From NCBI GenBank assembly GCA_031267825.1, contig JAIRYJ010000022.1, forward strand, positions 1-64,000: 64,000 nt of DNA, read 5' to 3'. The notes under the pieces were generated by a model, which saw only the letters and a program-made list of their open reading frames with translations, searched no databases and was not told the origin of the DNA. Positions 20,001 through 29,127 of the stretch are shown in pieces. Numbering within the stretch: position 1 is the first letter of the stretch; each line of letters opens with the position of its first letter. The translations under genes and the position numbers were made by a program. Source of the DNA: Bifidobacteriaceae bacterium (GTDB lineage: Bacteria > Actinomycetota > Actinomycetes > Actinomycetales > WQXJ01).

Positions 20001-20863
20001 GGCCGGGCGAGCAGCGGAATGGCGGCAGCCAAGACGCCAGCCAGCGGTAAAGCCGCCCACATCGGGTTACGGCTGATGACGAGCATCACCACAGCCATCA
20101 CCAGGCCGGTCGCGGCGGCGCTGCCGACGGTCTTCCATGACCGCCGTGGACCGCTGACTGGCTCGCTTGAGGCTCCCGCGATCGGCGCCCTAAGCAAACT
20201 GAAAATGTCGCCCTCAGCCGTCCGGAGAAGAGTTCTTGCCCCGGCCCAGCGCGGCCGGTTGAGTTTACGCCAACGGACCGCCAGATGGCCGGAACGCGGC
20301 CGGCGAACTGTTCCCAGCCAGGTCGCCTCAGCTCCAGGTGGCCTGTGCGACCCAGGCCGTCGGCCGGGCCCAGGCCGCGTTTGTGACTCAGGCCGCGTCT
20401 GTGATCCAGGCGGCCCGGTCAGACCGCGCCGCCCAGGCGGTCCGCCGGGACCAGGCCGTTCAGAGTCACGCCATCGTCTGGCCAGCCAAGGAGCGGCCAG
20501 CAAAGATGATCCGGCGCCTGGGTCGTTGGCCACGGGCCATGGAGCCAGAAGGACCCGGCCGCGTCGGGTTTGACCGGCTTTGACTGGGGCGCCGACCGCT
20601 CGCAACGAGATTTCCCGGCCGCTTTGGTTACCGCCAAGCTGTACCAGGCGCCAGCCGCCTGGCGCCGGTTCAACCAGGGCCGGGTCTGAGCTGTCCTGAG
20701 ATTGGATCAGGGCACCTTGGCTGACCACTTGGTCAAGGCCTTGGTTCCAGGTCACTTGGCTGGCGCTGAGGTCAATCTCGGCCAGGATTTGGCGCAGGCT
20801 TGACCCGTCCTCAGCCCAGTAGTCGGCCGGGCCGATTCCGGGCAGGTCAAGCGTGAAACGCAT
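17099..20863 (-). CDS. FtsK/SpoIIIE (EccC-like) multi-ATPase-domain protein
   Basis: P-loop VLVAGTSGSGKSEFLRALML, RLLVVVDEFRTLLDSSPE, LATQRPAGAVSAQLRANLALRICFRV; further P-loops GAPRSGRTQAAV and GPHGSGRSAALN; two TMs. Confidence 0.9.
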   Translation of the reverse strand: MRFTLDLPGIGPADYWAEDGSSLRQILAEIDLSASQVTWNQGLDQVVSQGALIQSQDSSDPALVEPAPGGWRLVQLGGNQSGREISLRAVGAPVKAGQTRRGRVLLAPWPVANDPGAGSSLLAAPWLARRWRDSERPGPGGPPGRRGLTGPPGSQTRPESQTRPGPGRRPGSHRPPGAEATWLGTVRRPRSGHLAVRWRKLNRPRWAGARTLLRTAEGDIFSLLRAPIAGASSEPVSGPRRSWKTVGSAAATGLVMAVVMLVISRNPMWAALPLAGVLAAAIPLLARPPKVPWTSGVIGLDPDCDGSLGALTALEVIGPAEIAAALARRLVAESTSQVGQVSRTSRASPSMTGIHGNPTDPAGPVGQANWSGPLPPLIVPPGPDWAWARFAHRPTGARTALTITTTDSGLLIETGPDGIGQNVSPTNATWRRDQTGPPVVGPPAQLTPARRRQTGPPPPGQASPPNQDWRRTGLVRLVVRDAGLGLITARGLGGEALTALGLAGPVLEGELRPLPGGSGTAPLPEFPTSAEQIEQAWRRRKLPPIGYSAAGQPAILDLTKDGPHVLVAGTSGSGKSEFLRALMLAEALTTPPDRLTIVGLDHKGGATFRDLERLPHVAGVATDLDAADTSRVLSSLEAELANRERLLERQAAAAWQDLPETDRPARLLVVVDEFRTLLDSSPEASARLERLAAQGRSLGMGLVLATQRPAGAVSAQLRANLALRICFRVASESDSLDVLGTPDAAQIDPASPGSCVVATAGRPLAAWRVSLMPPPRRRPAQPASWPEQWSEPVRPTAGLDDLISAVQRAARARRAKPRPAPWLPPLSPVIKTAALAASRPGSITLGLADLPSGQTQTEAAWDPASGHLAILGAPRSGRTQAAVTAAAGLTAAGTVTHVITHQPAAFRVLAGQDALGALIDARQVERIEQLLAGLGQADCALVVDTAADLDGLTVSSLGLGLIDAVTGGGLAPGASLVITGPPKVSRWLAMCPNRLILPVAQTSDDLMLGVPRDMAHARHLPGRACYLSAAGAVTSQVGLTSGSPGGPSCQLICPPPRVLPLPGRVGPDDLPPDRPGGPVWIGLGGPYGTPLALPVPEGRPVAVMGPHGSGRSAALNHIYQRLEATGRSPRRIPTEPAPTWPDLVAELNDGGVVVVDDAESVEGPPPTRLPRRGTLIAACTTAAAASFRPPATLFQAHPLGILLWPAAPGSAAAFGPGRAGGTAVDLAGPRPPDPPGRGRLILPGRSYPVQLAAA

Positions 20864-21075
20864 TACCTCAGCTTGCCCGCTGCAAGGTCACCGGCGGTGA
20901 GGCAACTGGTCCGGGCTGTGGATGACCGGACCAGCCCGCCAAGGCGGGCTTTGGCCAAGTCAGGTTGAGGCCTAAGCCCAGCCCCGGTCGGCCCGCCAAG
21001 GCGGGCCTTGGCGGACCATGCGGCGATCAGGCGTTGCGGAACTCGCCGGGGGTCCAGACGCCTCCCTTGGAAGCC

Positions 21076-24042
21076 TCAGGTTGAGGCCAGAGCCTCGGCC
21101 GGGGCGATCCGGGCTGCCCGGCGCCCGGGCAGGACTGAGGCCAGCAGGCCGGTGACGATGGCTAAGGCCAGCAACGCCAACACCCGCCAAACCGGGAAAG
21201 CGAAAACAAACCCAACCAGCGGAGCCAGTAGGACGCCTTGGATAATGTGGGCGAATCCAGTGCCCAAGACAACTCCAACCAGGCCAGCTAACCCAGCTAT
21301 GACGGTGCCTTCGGTGGCCAGCATCCAGCGGGCCTGCCCGCGGGTCAAACCCAACGCCCGGAGCAAGGCGATCTCCTGGGTGCGTTCGATCACACTGAGA
21401 GACAGTGTGTTCGACACACCAATCAAAGCCACAATGATCGAGACAGCCAGCAAAGCCAAACCAACCATCAGAATCATGTCAACCGCCCGGCGTGTCTCAG
21501 CCCGTGCCACAGCCTGACCGTCAACCGGGAAAATCCAGGCGTCATCGGCCGAGGTGGTTTCGGTGACATGGTCCAAGATGTCTTGCTGGACGGCGACGGC
21601 ATCAGCACCCCGTTCCAGGCGGAGCCACAAGTCGACTGGTGTCGCTTCACCACCTAAGGCGGTGACGGTCTGGGCGTCAGTCAGCAAACCAAATTCAGTG
21701 TCATCTAGTTCCGGAACGTAACGGAACTTGACTTCGCCTTCAGTACCATCAAGCAACTTGAATGTCCGCTCAGTGCCGGTCACATCGGTTAACTCATCAA
21801 GGCTTTCAAGCCAGCTACCCCAAGTGCCGCCGGCGATCATATGATCGGTGTAACGGTCAACCAGGATGACACCAGGCTCAATCCGGTCAGCTAAGTCAGG
21901 CAGGTCAATGGTTTGGCTGAAGGCTTCCTTATCAACCAGATTCAAGGTGTAATGCTGCTGCCCGTTCTGATCGTCTGGGATCACAACCAGAATTGAACTA
22001 ATAGTGGCTGAAGTTTCGACGCCCTCAATTTGAAGTAGCTGGTTGGTTAGCTGCTCCGGAATCCGACGGGCCTCGAGTTCTGCCTGGTTTAGTTCCACTT
22101 CCTCTGAGTCCATCAGGCCACCCATGTTGAAGCCCGAACCGACTGTCACATCAACCGGAGCGGCCTGTCCAATCGCCTTATCCATTGAGCGGCTAACCGC
22201 ATCACCACCCACCACCATGGCGCTGACCAGTGTTGTGCCGATCAACAACGCGGTCGCTGTGGCGGCCGTCCGGCGCGGGTTGCGCACCAGGTTGGCGGCT
22301 GAAATCGGCGAACCGCCACCGGCTTTGCCAACTAGGTGAGCGAACCAGCCAACGACTTTAGGTAACCAGAAAACTGATCCAAGGATCAGGCCAATCGCCA
22401 CTAAGGCGCCACCGAACACGCCAGTCGTTGAACCGAGCAGCAGTAGCGGCGCCGGGTTGGTGGGATCATCGGCGTCGTAGTTTGACAGCACAATGCCGGC
22501 CGCGATCAGACTTAAACCCATCACATCGAAGATCACTGACCAGCGGAAACGGGCCCGGCCACCGGGGCGGGTGATTAGAGGGGCGGCTTGTGGGCGCAAA
22601 GCCTCGATTGGGGTGACCCGGGTCGCCAGCCGGGCCGGCATCAGTGACGCCAGCACAGTAGCGGGCACGCCGGTACCCAAACCAGCCGCCACGGCCAACC
22701 AGGGTAGGCCCGGTGTGGCGGGTAGTGGCAGATCGGGGTAGAGCCGAGCGGCGACAACCATGGCGATAGCGGTTAGAAGCCAGCCAAGGACGATGCCGCC
22801 CAAAGAAGCCACCAGCCCCGTCACCAGTGCCTCAGTCAAGACAGTCCGACGGATCTGTTCCTTGGTTGCCCCGACCGCTCGCAGCAGTGCTAGCACCTTG
22901 GTCCGGGCGGCGATCAGGACCTGGAAAGTGTTAGAGATAACCAGTCCAGCCACCAACAGGGAAACTATGCCGAAGATGATCCCAGCGGCGGCTAGAACAT
23001 CAATGTCGCCAAGATAACTGTTGGCGACTTCTTGAGTCGCCTCGTTAGCGGTCAACACCCAGGCGGTGCAATAGGTGTAACCATCACTCGAGACACGTTC
23101 ACGGCCTTCGCCAACACCGACACCACTAGGGCAAGCCTGGTTGCGGATGTAGACCGGTTCGGCCGCGACCGCTACCGCCTCGGTCAGGTTGGATCTGAAG
23201 GCGCTGTTAGGGCTTAGGTCGGTGCCTGGTTCAACGGCGATCAGCAGGCCAGGGGAAGTCAACCAGGCTTCATCATCTAGGCCGCCAGATAGTTCCAGCA
23301 TTGTTGGTGGGGCGACTTGAGCCCCTGGCCGGTCACCAAAGTTAGGTAATGAATCATCGAACAGGCCAGTCACAGTCAAGCTGACTTTCTGTTCGATGAC
23401 TTCGCCTTCGTCGAACGGACCAATCTCGACCGCGTCCGGTTCGGAAGAATCCTGGCCGTCTTGACTAAGCGGATCGGGACTGACCGATGGGGCTGGTTCC
23501 TCCCCGTCGGGGCCGTTCGAACTGTTCGTGCCGCCAGCTAAGCTGGTGTCCGCGGTTGTTGGCACCCAAGCCTCATAGCTGATGGTGACAGCATCGCCGA
23601 TGCTAAGCCCGAGTCTGCCAGCCATCGAAGCGGCGACTGAGACTTGACCGGTAGTGGTCGGTTCGGCGCCTTCTGTTACCGGCCAACCCGATAACTGAGG
23701 ATTCGCGTTGGTTGAGGTGATTTGAATCCATTCCGAACGGGCGCCTGATTGGGCCATCACCCAAGCTCCGACCGGCTGGAAGACATCAATTACGCCAGGT
23801 ACTTCACCAACCGCGGTGGTGATTTCCTGGCTTGGTGTGACACCGTCCCAGAAGCTGCCAATTGAGGCGACCAGGTCAGCTTTGGCGTACCGTTCGCCAA
23901 TGATGTTGCCCGCCGTGTCTTTGGCCACACCAGCACCGATCAACATGGCGGTAATGAAGGCTGTGGCTACGCCGACCGCCAGGCCAGCCGCCGCTAACCC
24001 GCGAATTGAGGCACGCATCTGCCTTAGTGTGTAGCGGAACAT
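21076..24042 (-). CDS. ABC transporter permease (FtsX/MacB-like, 988 aa)
   Basis: Two FtsX domains (LLRAVGATKEQIRRTVLTEAL..., LLRALGLTRGQARWMLATEG). Confidence 0.93.
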   Translation of the reverse strand: MFRYTLRQMRASIRGLAAAGLAVGVATAFITAMLIGAGVAKDTAGNIIGERYAKADLVASIGSFWDGVTPSQEITTAVGEVPGVIDVFQPVGAWVMAQSGARSEWIQITSTNANPQLSGWPVTEGAEPTTTGQVSVAASMAGRLGLSIGDAVTISYEAWVPTTADTSLAGGTNSSNGPDGEEPAPSVSPDPLSQDGQDSSEPDAVEIGPFDEGEVIEQKVSLTVTGLFDDSLPNFGDRPGAQVAPPTMLELSGGLDDEAWLTSPGLLIAVEPGTDLSPNSAFRSNLTEAVAVAAEPVYIRNQACPSGVGVGEGRERVSSDGYTYCTAWVLTANEATQEVANSYLGDIDVLAAAGIIFGIVSLLVAGLVISNTFQVLIAARTKVLALLRAVGATKEQIRRTVLTEALVTGLVASLGGIVLGWLLTAIAMVVAARLYPDLPLPATPGLPWLAVAAGLGTGVPATVLASLMPARLATRVTPIEALRPQAAPLITRPGGRARFRWSVIFDVMGLSLIAAGIVLSNYDADDPTNPAPLLLLGSTTGVFGGALVAIGLILGSVFWLPKVVGWFAHLVGKAGGGSPISAANLVRNPRRTAATATALLIGTTLVSAMVVGGDAVSRSMDKAIGQAAPVDVTVGSGFNMGGLMDSEEVELNQAELEARRIPEQLTNQLLQIEGVETSATISSILVVIPDDQNGQQHYTLNLVDKEAFSQTIDLPDLADRIEPGVILVDRYTDHMIAGGTWGSWLESLDELTDVTGTERTFKLLDGTEGEVKFRYVPELDDTEFGLLTDAQTVTALGGEATPVDLWLRLERGADAVAVQQDILDHVTETTSADDAWIFPVDGQAVARAETRRAVDMILMVGLALLAVSIIVALIGVSNTLSLSVIERTQEIALLRALGLTRGQARWMLATEGTVIAGLAGLVGVVLGTGFAHIIQGVLLAPLVGFVFAFPVWRVLALLALAIVTGLLASVLPGRRAARIAPAEALAST

Positions 24043-24051
24043 GGCCCCGCC

Positions 24052-24798
24052 TCACAGGCTCGACACGACGGACAGGTCATCAAGCGCGGCCAAGACGGCC
24101 TCCCGTGTCGGGTGCATGATCTCACCCGCGACGGCGCCATCGGCCAGGAGCACGACCCGTTCAGCGTAGGCCGCCGCAGCCGGGTCGTGTGTCACCATGA
24201 CAATGGTCTGGCCGAGTTCCCTGACCGAACGGCGTAAGAAGCTGAGCACCTCCAGGCCGGTGCGTGAATCCAGGTTGCCGGTCGGTTCGTCAGCGAAGAT
24301 GACATCGGGCCGGGTGATGACGGCCCGCGCTAAAGCGACCCGCTGCTGCTGGCCACCAGATAGTTCGGATGGGCGGTGCGTCAGCCGGTCAGACAGGGCG
24401 AGAGTTGAGATGACCGTGTCCCACCATTCCGGATCTGGCTTATCTCCGGCCAGGTCAAGCGGCAGTGAAATGTTCTGCCGGGCGGTGAACATGGGCAGCA
24501 AGTTGAACGCCTGGAAGACGAATCCAACGTGGGTGCGGCGCCATTGCGTCACGTCACGGTCATTCATTGAGGTGATTTCGCGTCCGCCCAAGTGGACTGT
24601 GCCCGAGGTTGGCAGGTCCAGTCCGGCCAGGATGTTCAACAAAGTTGATTTGCCGGAGCCGGAGGGTCCCATGATGGCTGTGAAACGGGCCTGGGGGAAG
24701 TCCACGTCAACGCCGGTCAAAGCATGGACAGTAGCCTCACCCTGGCCGTAGGTTTTGGTCAGGCCACGTGCCGCGGCCGCGATTGGTTGATTCGTCAT
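24052..24798 (-). CDS. ABC transporter ATP-binding protein (MacB/LolD-like)
   Basis: GPSGSGKSTLLNILAGLD, LSGGQQQRVALARA, VIFADEPTGNLDS. Confidence 0.95.
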   Translation of the reverse strand: MTNQPIAAAARGLTKTYGQGEATVHALTGVDVDFPQARFTAIMGPSGSGKSTLLNILAGLDLPTSGTVHLGGREITSMNDRDVTQWRRTHVGFVFQAFNLLPMFTARQNISLPLDLAGDKPDPEWWDTVISTLALSDRLTHRPSELSGGQQQRVALARAVITRPDVIFADEPTGNLDSRTGLEVLSFLRRSVRELGQTIVMVTHDPAAAAYAERVVLLADGAVAGEIMHPTREAVLAALDDLSVVSSL

Positions 24799-25003
24799 GG
24801 CCTCACGCTAACTGGGCTAATAACCCCGCTGAGTCATACCCCGGAAGGCGAACTGGGCGGCGGCATCGTCCTGCGGAACTACTGGCCTGTCCTACCGGCC
24901 CGCGGCGGGCACTTAGCGATCCGCCACCTAACTCCCCTGGGGAATTAGATGTCGCGGCCTCAAACTATCCGCCAAACTATCCGTCAAACCCTTCGGCGGC
25001 CGG

Positions 25004-25759
25004 TCAGCCGCGGCGTTGAACCAATCCGCCACGGTAAGCCGCCACCACCGCCTGAACCCGGTCACGTGCCTCAAGTTTGAGCAAAATGCGGCCAACGTGG
25101 GTCTTGACGGTGGTTTCAGCGACATGCAAAGCGGCCGCGATCTCGCCGTTAGACAAGCCTTGAGCCATCAGCAACAGCACTTCAATTTCGCGTTCAGTCA
25201 GCAACTCGAAGGCCGCCACATCATCTGGATCGGCCGGTGTAGCGGCCGCCACCTGGGCGATCAGCCGTTTAGTGGGGGCTGGGGCGATCACCGCATCGCC
25301 GGCTTGGACTGTCCTGATAGCGGCCAGCATGTCATCCGGCGGGGCGTCCTTCAACAAGAAACCGCTAGCTCCGGCACGGATCGCCGCCATAAGGTATTCA
25401 TCTAGGTCAAACGTGGTTAATATGATCACTTTAGGGGCTGGTTTGACCATGTTGACGATTTGTTCAGTGGCCGCGATACCGTCCATTCCAGGCATCCGGA
25501 CGTCCATCATGACAACATCTGGTTTGTCGCGCAGGGCGCTTTTCAACGCTGAATGACCGTCACCGGCCTGCCCAACTACCCGCATGTCAGGTTGCGAATC
25601 GATCACCATGGCGAAACCTGAGCGGACTAGTTCTTGGTCGTCAACCACCAAAATCCGGATTTGCCCGGCCGGGCTGGGGCTAGCTTGGGTGGTCCCGTTT
25701 TGAGGCGCCGGTGCGGGTGGGATCGCCGGTCTAGCGGTCGGTTTGTTGTCAGGGCGCAT
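25004..25759 (-). CDS. NarL/LuxR-family response regulator
   Basis: IRILVVDDQELVRSGFAMV..., LTEREIEVLLLMAQGLSNGEIAAALHVAETTVKTHVGRILLKL. Confidence 0.95.
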   Translation of the reverse strand: MRPDNKPTARPAIPPAPAPQNGTTQASPSPAGQIRILVVDDQELVRSGFAMVIDSQPDMRVVGQAGDGHSALKSALRDKPDVVMMDVRMPGMDGIAATEQIVNMVKPAPKVIILTTFDLDEYLMAAIRAGASGFLLKDAPPDDMLAAIRTVQAGDAVIAPAPTKRLIAQVAAATPADPDDVAAFELLTEREIEVLLLMAQGLSNGEIAAALHVAETTVKTHVGRILLKLEARDRVQAVVAAYRGGLVQRRG

Positions 25760-25786
25760 GGCAGTTCTCTTTTCGTTCGTATCTGG

Positions 25787-27082
25787 TTATCGGCTGGCTG
25801 GAGGCAGCGGAACATCCGCTACGACGCTGAACCCGCCGGTTGGGCCCGGCCCGGCGCGCAGTCTACCGCCCAGCATCTCAGCCCGTTCGCGCATGCCGAG
25901 CAGCCCATGTCCGTCGCCGTCATTCGGGGCGGCCGCGCCGCGACCATCATCCGAAATTGACAGTTCGATCCGTTCCGCCTGCCAGCGTTCGGTGACGATC
26001 ACTTCAGCGCCCGGTCCGGCGTGTTTCATGGCGTTGGTTAGCGCTTCCTGAGCGATCCGTTGCAGGGCGGCACCAACACCTGGTGGCAGGTAGCGGGGAT
26101 GACCGACTCTCACGAGCGTCACGTTGAGGCCCGCTTGGCGGCTTTCGGTGATCAGGTCTTGCAGGTCACGGACGTGGGGGGCGGGACGCAGCTCCATCGT
26201 TTGATCGTCCGGGCCTTCCCGTAAGACACGCACGATGCCGCGCATATCGCGCAGTGCGTCACGGCCAGTTTTGGCGATGGCGTCTAAGGCGCCGAGGGCC
26301 GCGGCCGGGTCAGAGGCGCCAGCGTAACGGCCACCGTCGGCTTGGGCGATCATGACAGACAGGGAGTGCGCCACGATGTCATGCATTTCTCTTGAAATGC
26401 GGGTACGTTCCTCGGCTACGGCTTTTTGGGCGGCCAGCAGGACGCTTTGTTCTGAGGTGGCGCGTTCGGCCCGGCGGGCTTGCCGGTTGGTTTCATTCCA
26501 ACGTCCCATCAGGCCGGCCATCAAGGCGATGGCGGCCACTACCCAGACGGACCAGCCGATCGCCAGGGTTTGGGCGCTGCTATCTGGCACAAAGAACCGT
26601 TCGGAACTCCAGAACAACGGCACCCAGGCGTCTAGGCGCAGGTTGCCGTCAGCGGCGTAGATGATCGCCATCAGACCACCGGCCAGGGCGCCAACTCCGC
26701 CCATCGCTACCACCGCCGGGCGGCAGTAACGGGCTGTGGCCCACAACGGCACCACAGCTAGCAGATGGGTTGGCAGTTCAATACTGAAGCCGCCAGCTAG
26801 CGTCAAGGCACAAACCATCCAGGCGATGACACAGCTAGTGGCCGGTAGGGTGGCGGCCGCCAGGGCGGCCGCGCTCAGAACCAGGCCGATCGCCGCACTG
26901 CCAGCTGAGGAACGCATGATGGCCGTGATGATGACGCCTAGCGCGCCGAGCGCCACCAGCCAAGGTGTTGGTGGCCGGGGCGTCCAGCGCCGGTCACCGC
27001 GCTGGCGCCCGGCCCGGCCGGGCCGGGCCTCAGCCTGACTGCTCACATTGCCAAGCCTAATGTGATCGCTGTGACTGGTCAT
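25787..27082 (-). CDS. NarL-type sensor histidine kinase (HisKA_3)
   Basis: RTRISREMHDIVAHSLSVMIAQADG, HATPase DDGRGAAAPNDGDGHGLLGMRERAEMLGG. Confidence 0.95.
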   Translation of the reverse strand: MTSHSDHIRLGNVSSQAEARPGRAGRQRGDRRWTPRPPTPWLVALGALGVIITAIMRSSAGSAAIGLVLSAAALAAATLPATSCVIAWMVCALTLAGGFSIELPTHLLAVVPLWATARYCRPAVVAMGGVGALAGGLMAIIYAADGNLRLDAWVPLFWSSERFFVPDSSAQTLAIGWSVWVVAAIALMAGLMGRWNETNRQARRAERATSEQSVLLAAQKAVAEERTRISREMHDIVAHSLSVMIAQADGGRYAGASDPAAALGALDAIAKTGRDALRDMRGIVRVLREGPDDQTMELRPAPHVRDLQDLITESRQAGLNVTLVRVGHPRYLPPGVGAALQRIAQEALTNAMKHAGPGAEVIVTERWQAERIELSISDDGRGAAAPNDGDGHGLLGMRERAEMLGGRLRAGPGPTGGFSVVADVPLPPASR

Positions 27083-27345
27083 CGGACTGGTGGGCGGTCT
27101 GGCGGCCAGGCTGATGGCCGCACCTCAGGGCCGCCAAATTGAGCGGTCTTGCCCGCCGCCAGGCCGCTCTGGGCCGTTTGCCGGGGCTTGTCTTTCTCCT
27201 GTTGCCGCCCTGTCCCGTCACTCCGTCAGTGGCACTACGCGTCCCGGAGGCACCGCACGCACCAGAGGGACTGAGCCTCTCGGTAGCACATCAGGGTCAC
27301 GGGTGATACTTTGGTCAAATGCCCAGTTCGCACACCAGGATCACC

Positions 27346-27579
27346 ATGCTTGACACTGGCGAGGTCGCCCGCCAGCTTGATGCCGCAGCCGCCGCCTGGC
27401 CGGAGATCACCACGCGGCAACAGTTGGCCCGGAGACTGATGGCGGCCGGGGCTGAAGTGGCCCAGGCTGAGCGGGCCGACCTGATCGCCCGCCGCCGGGC
27501 AGCCTTGGACCAGGCCGCTGGCTTAGCCGAATACCCACCTGGTTATCTGGCGGCACTGCGCCAGGAGTGGCCGGAATGA
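27346..27579 (+). CDS. Putative VapB-like antitoxin
   Basis: Short ORF directly upstream of a PIN-domain gene, ATGA overlap (27576-27579). Confidence 0.6.
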   Translation: MLDTGEVARQLDAAAAAWPEITTRQQLARRLMAAGAEVAQAERADLIARRRAALDQAAGLAEYPPGYLAALRQEWPE

Positions 27580-27974
27580 TCGTTTTGGACGCCAGTGCGC
27601 TAATCCCAGTGTTTGACCGGCTAGATGAATGGCATACTCGCTCCCGCGATCTGCTGGCGGCCCACCTGGAGGAAGGCTTCGCCATAAGTGCGCTTACCCT
27701 GGCTGAAGCACTGGTCCATCAAGCGACGCTTGGAACAGCGACTCAAGCGGCTGATCTGGTCAAGGCGATGGGGATCACGGCCTTTCCGGTTCCATCTAAG
27801 GCGGCTCTTGAACTGGCGGCTATCAGGGCGAAAACCGGCCTGCGCATGCCTGACACTGTTGTCTTACACCTTGCTCAAAGCTTCGGCGCACTGGCCACCT
27901 GGGATACCAAGCTCGCCTCAGCCGCCCGTGCGGCTGGCCTGACAGTCCTTGATCAGCTACCTGACTCCGCCTAA
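27576..27974 (+). CDS. PIN-domain (VapC-like) toxin
   Basis: MIVLDASALIPVF...LTLAEALVH...MPDTVVLHLAQSFGALATWDTKLASAA; start revised to 27576. Confidence 0.87.
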   Translation: MIVLDASALIPVFDRLDEWHTRSRDLLAAHLEEGFAISALTLAEALVHQATLGTATQAADLVKAMGITAFPVPSKAALELAAIRAKTGLRMPDTVVLHLAQSFGALATWDTKLASAARAAGLTVLDQLPDSA

Positions 27975-28131
27975 GGAACTGAATTCCCATGGATAAGCCA
28001 TGAATTCCCGGCATCGCAGCGGCTCGGATCTTTCCCCTCGGTTGTCACATCGGCACTCCTGGACTAGATACCAACCACTGAGTCAAGTGGCCACCTCAAA
28101 TAGAGGTTATGTCGCGGCCGCACCATTCAGA

Positions 28132-29127
28132 TCAGCCGATGCCCAGTTCGCGGTAGCGGGCCGCCCGGGCTTCATCATGTTCACGTTGATCCTGGTAGAT
28201 GATCTCCATCAAAGCCCAAAGCCGGGCGGCTTCAGCTGGGTCGGCTTCTTGGCCTCTTTCCGGCAGGGTGCCATCAAAACCAATCACATCGAACCCAACC
28301 GACGGGTCAATGACTTCTTCGAGCTGAGCGGCGTCAAATTCCCAGATCTTGCCGCCCGCCTCAATGAAAGCGTCAATCGCGGCGTCCTGGGCCGCCCAGG
28401 CCGCCTGATCGAAGACCGGGCAGACCGCCAGCAGGGCGCGCAATTCGGCTTGGCTCAGGTCGCCCGGTAAGACCGCCACTGGGGCACGTTCATCCAGGTT
28501 GGCCAAGGTTGGTGCGACCGGGTCCATAGTTGTGGGGTAGCCGTTGGCGCGGGCACACTTGGCCCATTCAAGGCTGGCGGCAGCCTCAGCCAAGGCCACT
28601 TCAAGGCGTGATTCGAGCCGTTCGCGGGCGATAGCCGATGCCGTGTAGCCGGTTTCCGCTTTGCAGGCCAGGTAGGCTTCAGTCAGGTCAGCTTGGCCAA
28701 AGAACAACGCCTCAACAATGGGTGATTCCGGGTCTTGATGAGCCTCACGAAAGGCGTTGAACAGGTCATTGGTTTCTTCAGCGACATTCTCGCTGTAGCA
28801 GCCGGCGGCGTCACACAGTTCGAACGGCTCGGCCGTGTCGAGCGTTAGCCCTGATGTGCCGATGGCCGCCGGGACGGAATCGTCCCGCAAACAGGTCACC
28901 ATGTCTTGGGTGGCTCGCAGCACGTCTGGGTCTAGTCCCAGCCCGGCCGAACCGTCCCCGATCAGAGTGGGGACATTGTTTTGTGGGGTGGCGCAGGCCG
29001 CCGCCGCCAGCGTGGCCGCCGTCAAGCACATGGCCGATGCCGTCAACCTGAGTTTGTGCATTCGCCCAGGCCGTCGGCGGGGCGGGCCAGGCAAGGAGCG
29101 CGCCGGGGTGCGCCGCTTGAATCTCAT
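28132..29127 (-). CDS. Cys-containing putative lipoprotein of the bacteriocin operon
   Basis: Signal peptide/lipobox-like LTAATLAAAACATPQ; overlaps the ABC ATPase stop by 4 nt. Confidence 0.6.
   Translation of the reverse strand: MRFKRRTPARSLPGPPRRRPGRMHKLRLTASAMCLTAATLAAAACATPQNNVPTLIGDGSAGLGLDPDVLRATQDMVTCLRDDSVPAAIGTSGLTLDTAEPFELCDAAGCYSENVAEETNDLFNAFREAHQDPESPIVEALFFGQADLTEAYLACKAETGYTASAIARERLESRLEVALAEAAASLEWAKCARANGYPTTMDPVAPTLANLDERAPVAVLPGDLSQAELRALLAVCPVFDQAAWAAQDAAIDAFIEAGGKIWEFDAAQLEEVIDPSVGFDVIGFDGTLPERGQEADPAEAARLWALMEIIYQDQREHDEARAARYRELGIG

Noticed and set aside
19584-20573. 329-aa plus-strand ORF
   Set aside because: Antisense to the EccC-like ATPase; no recognisable domain.
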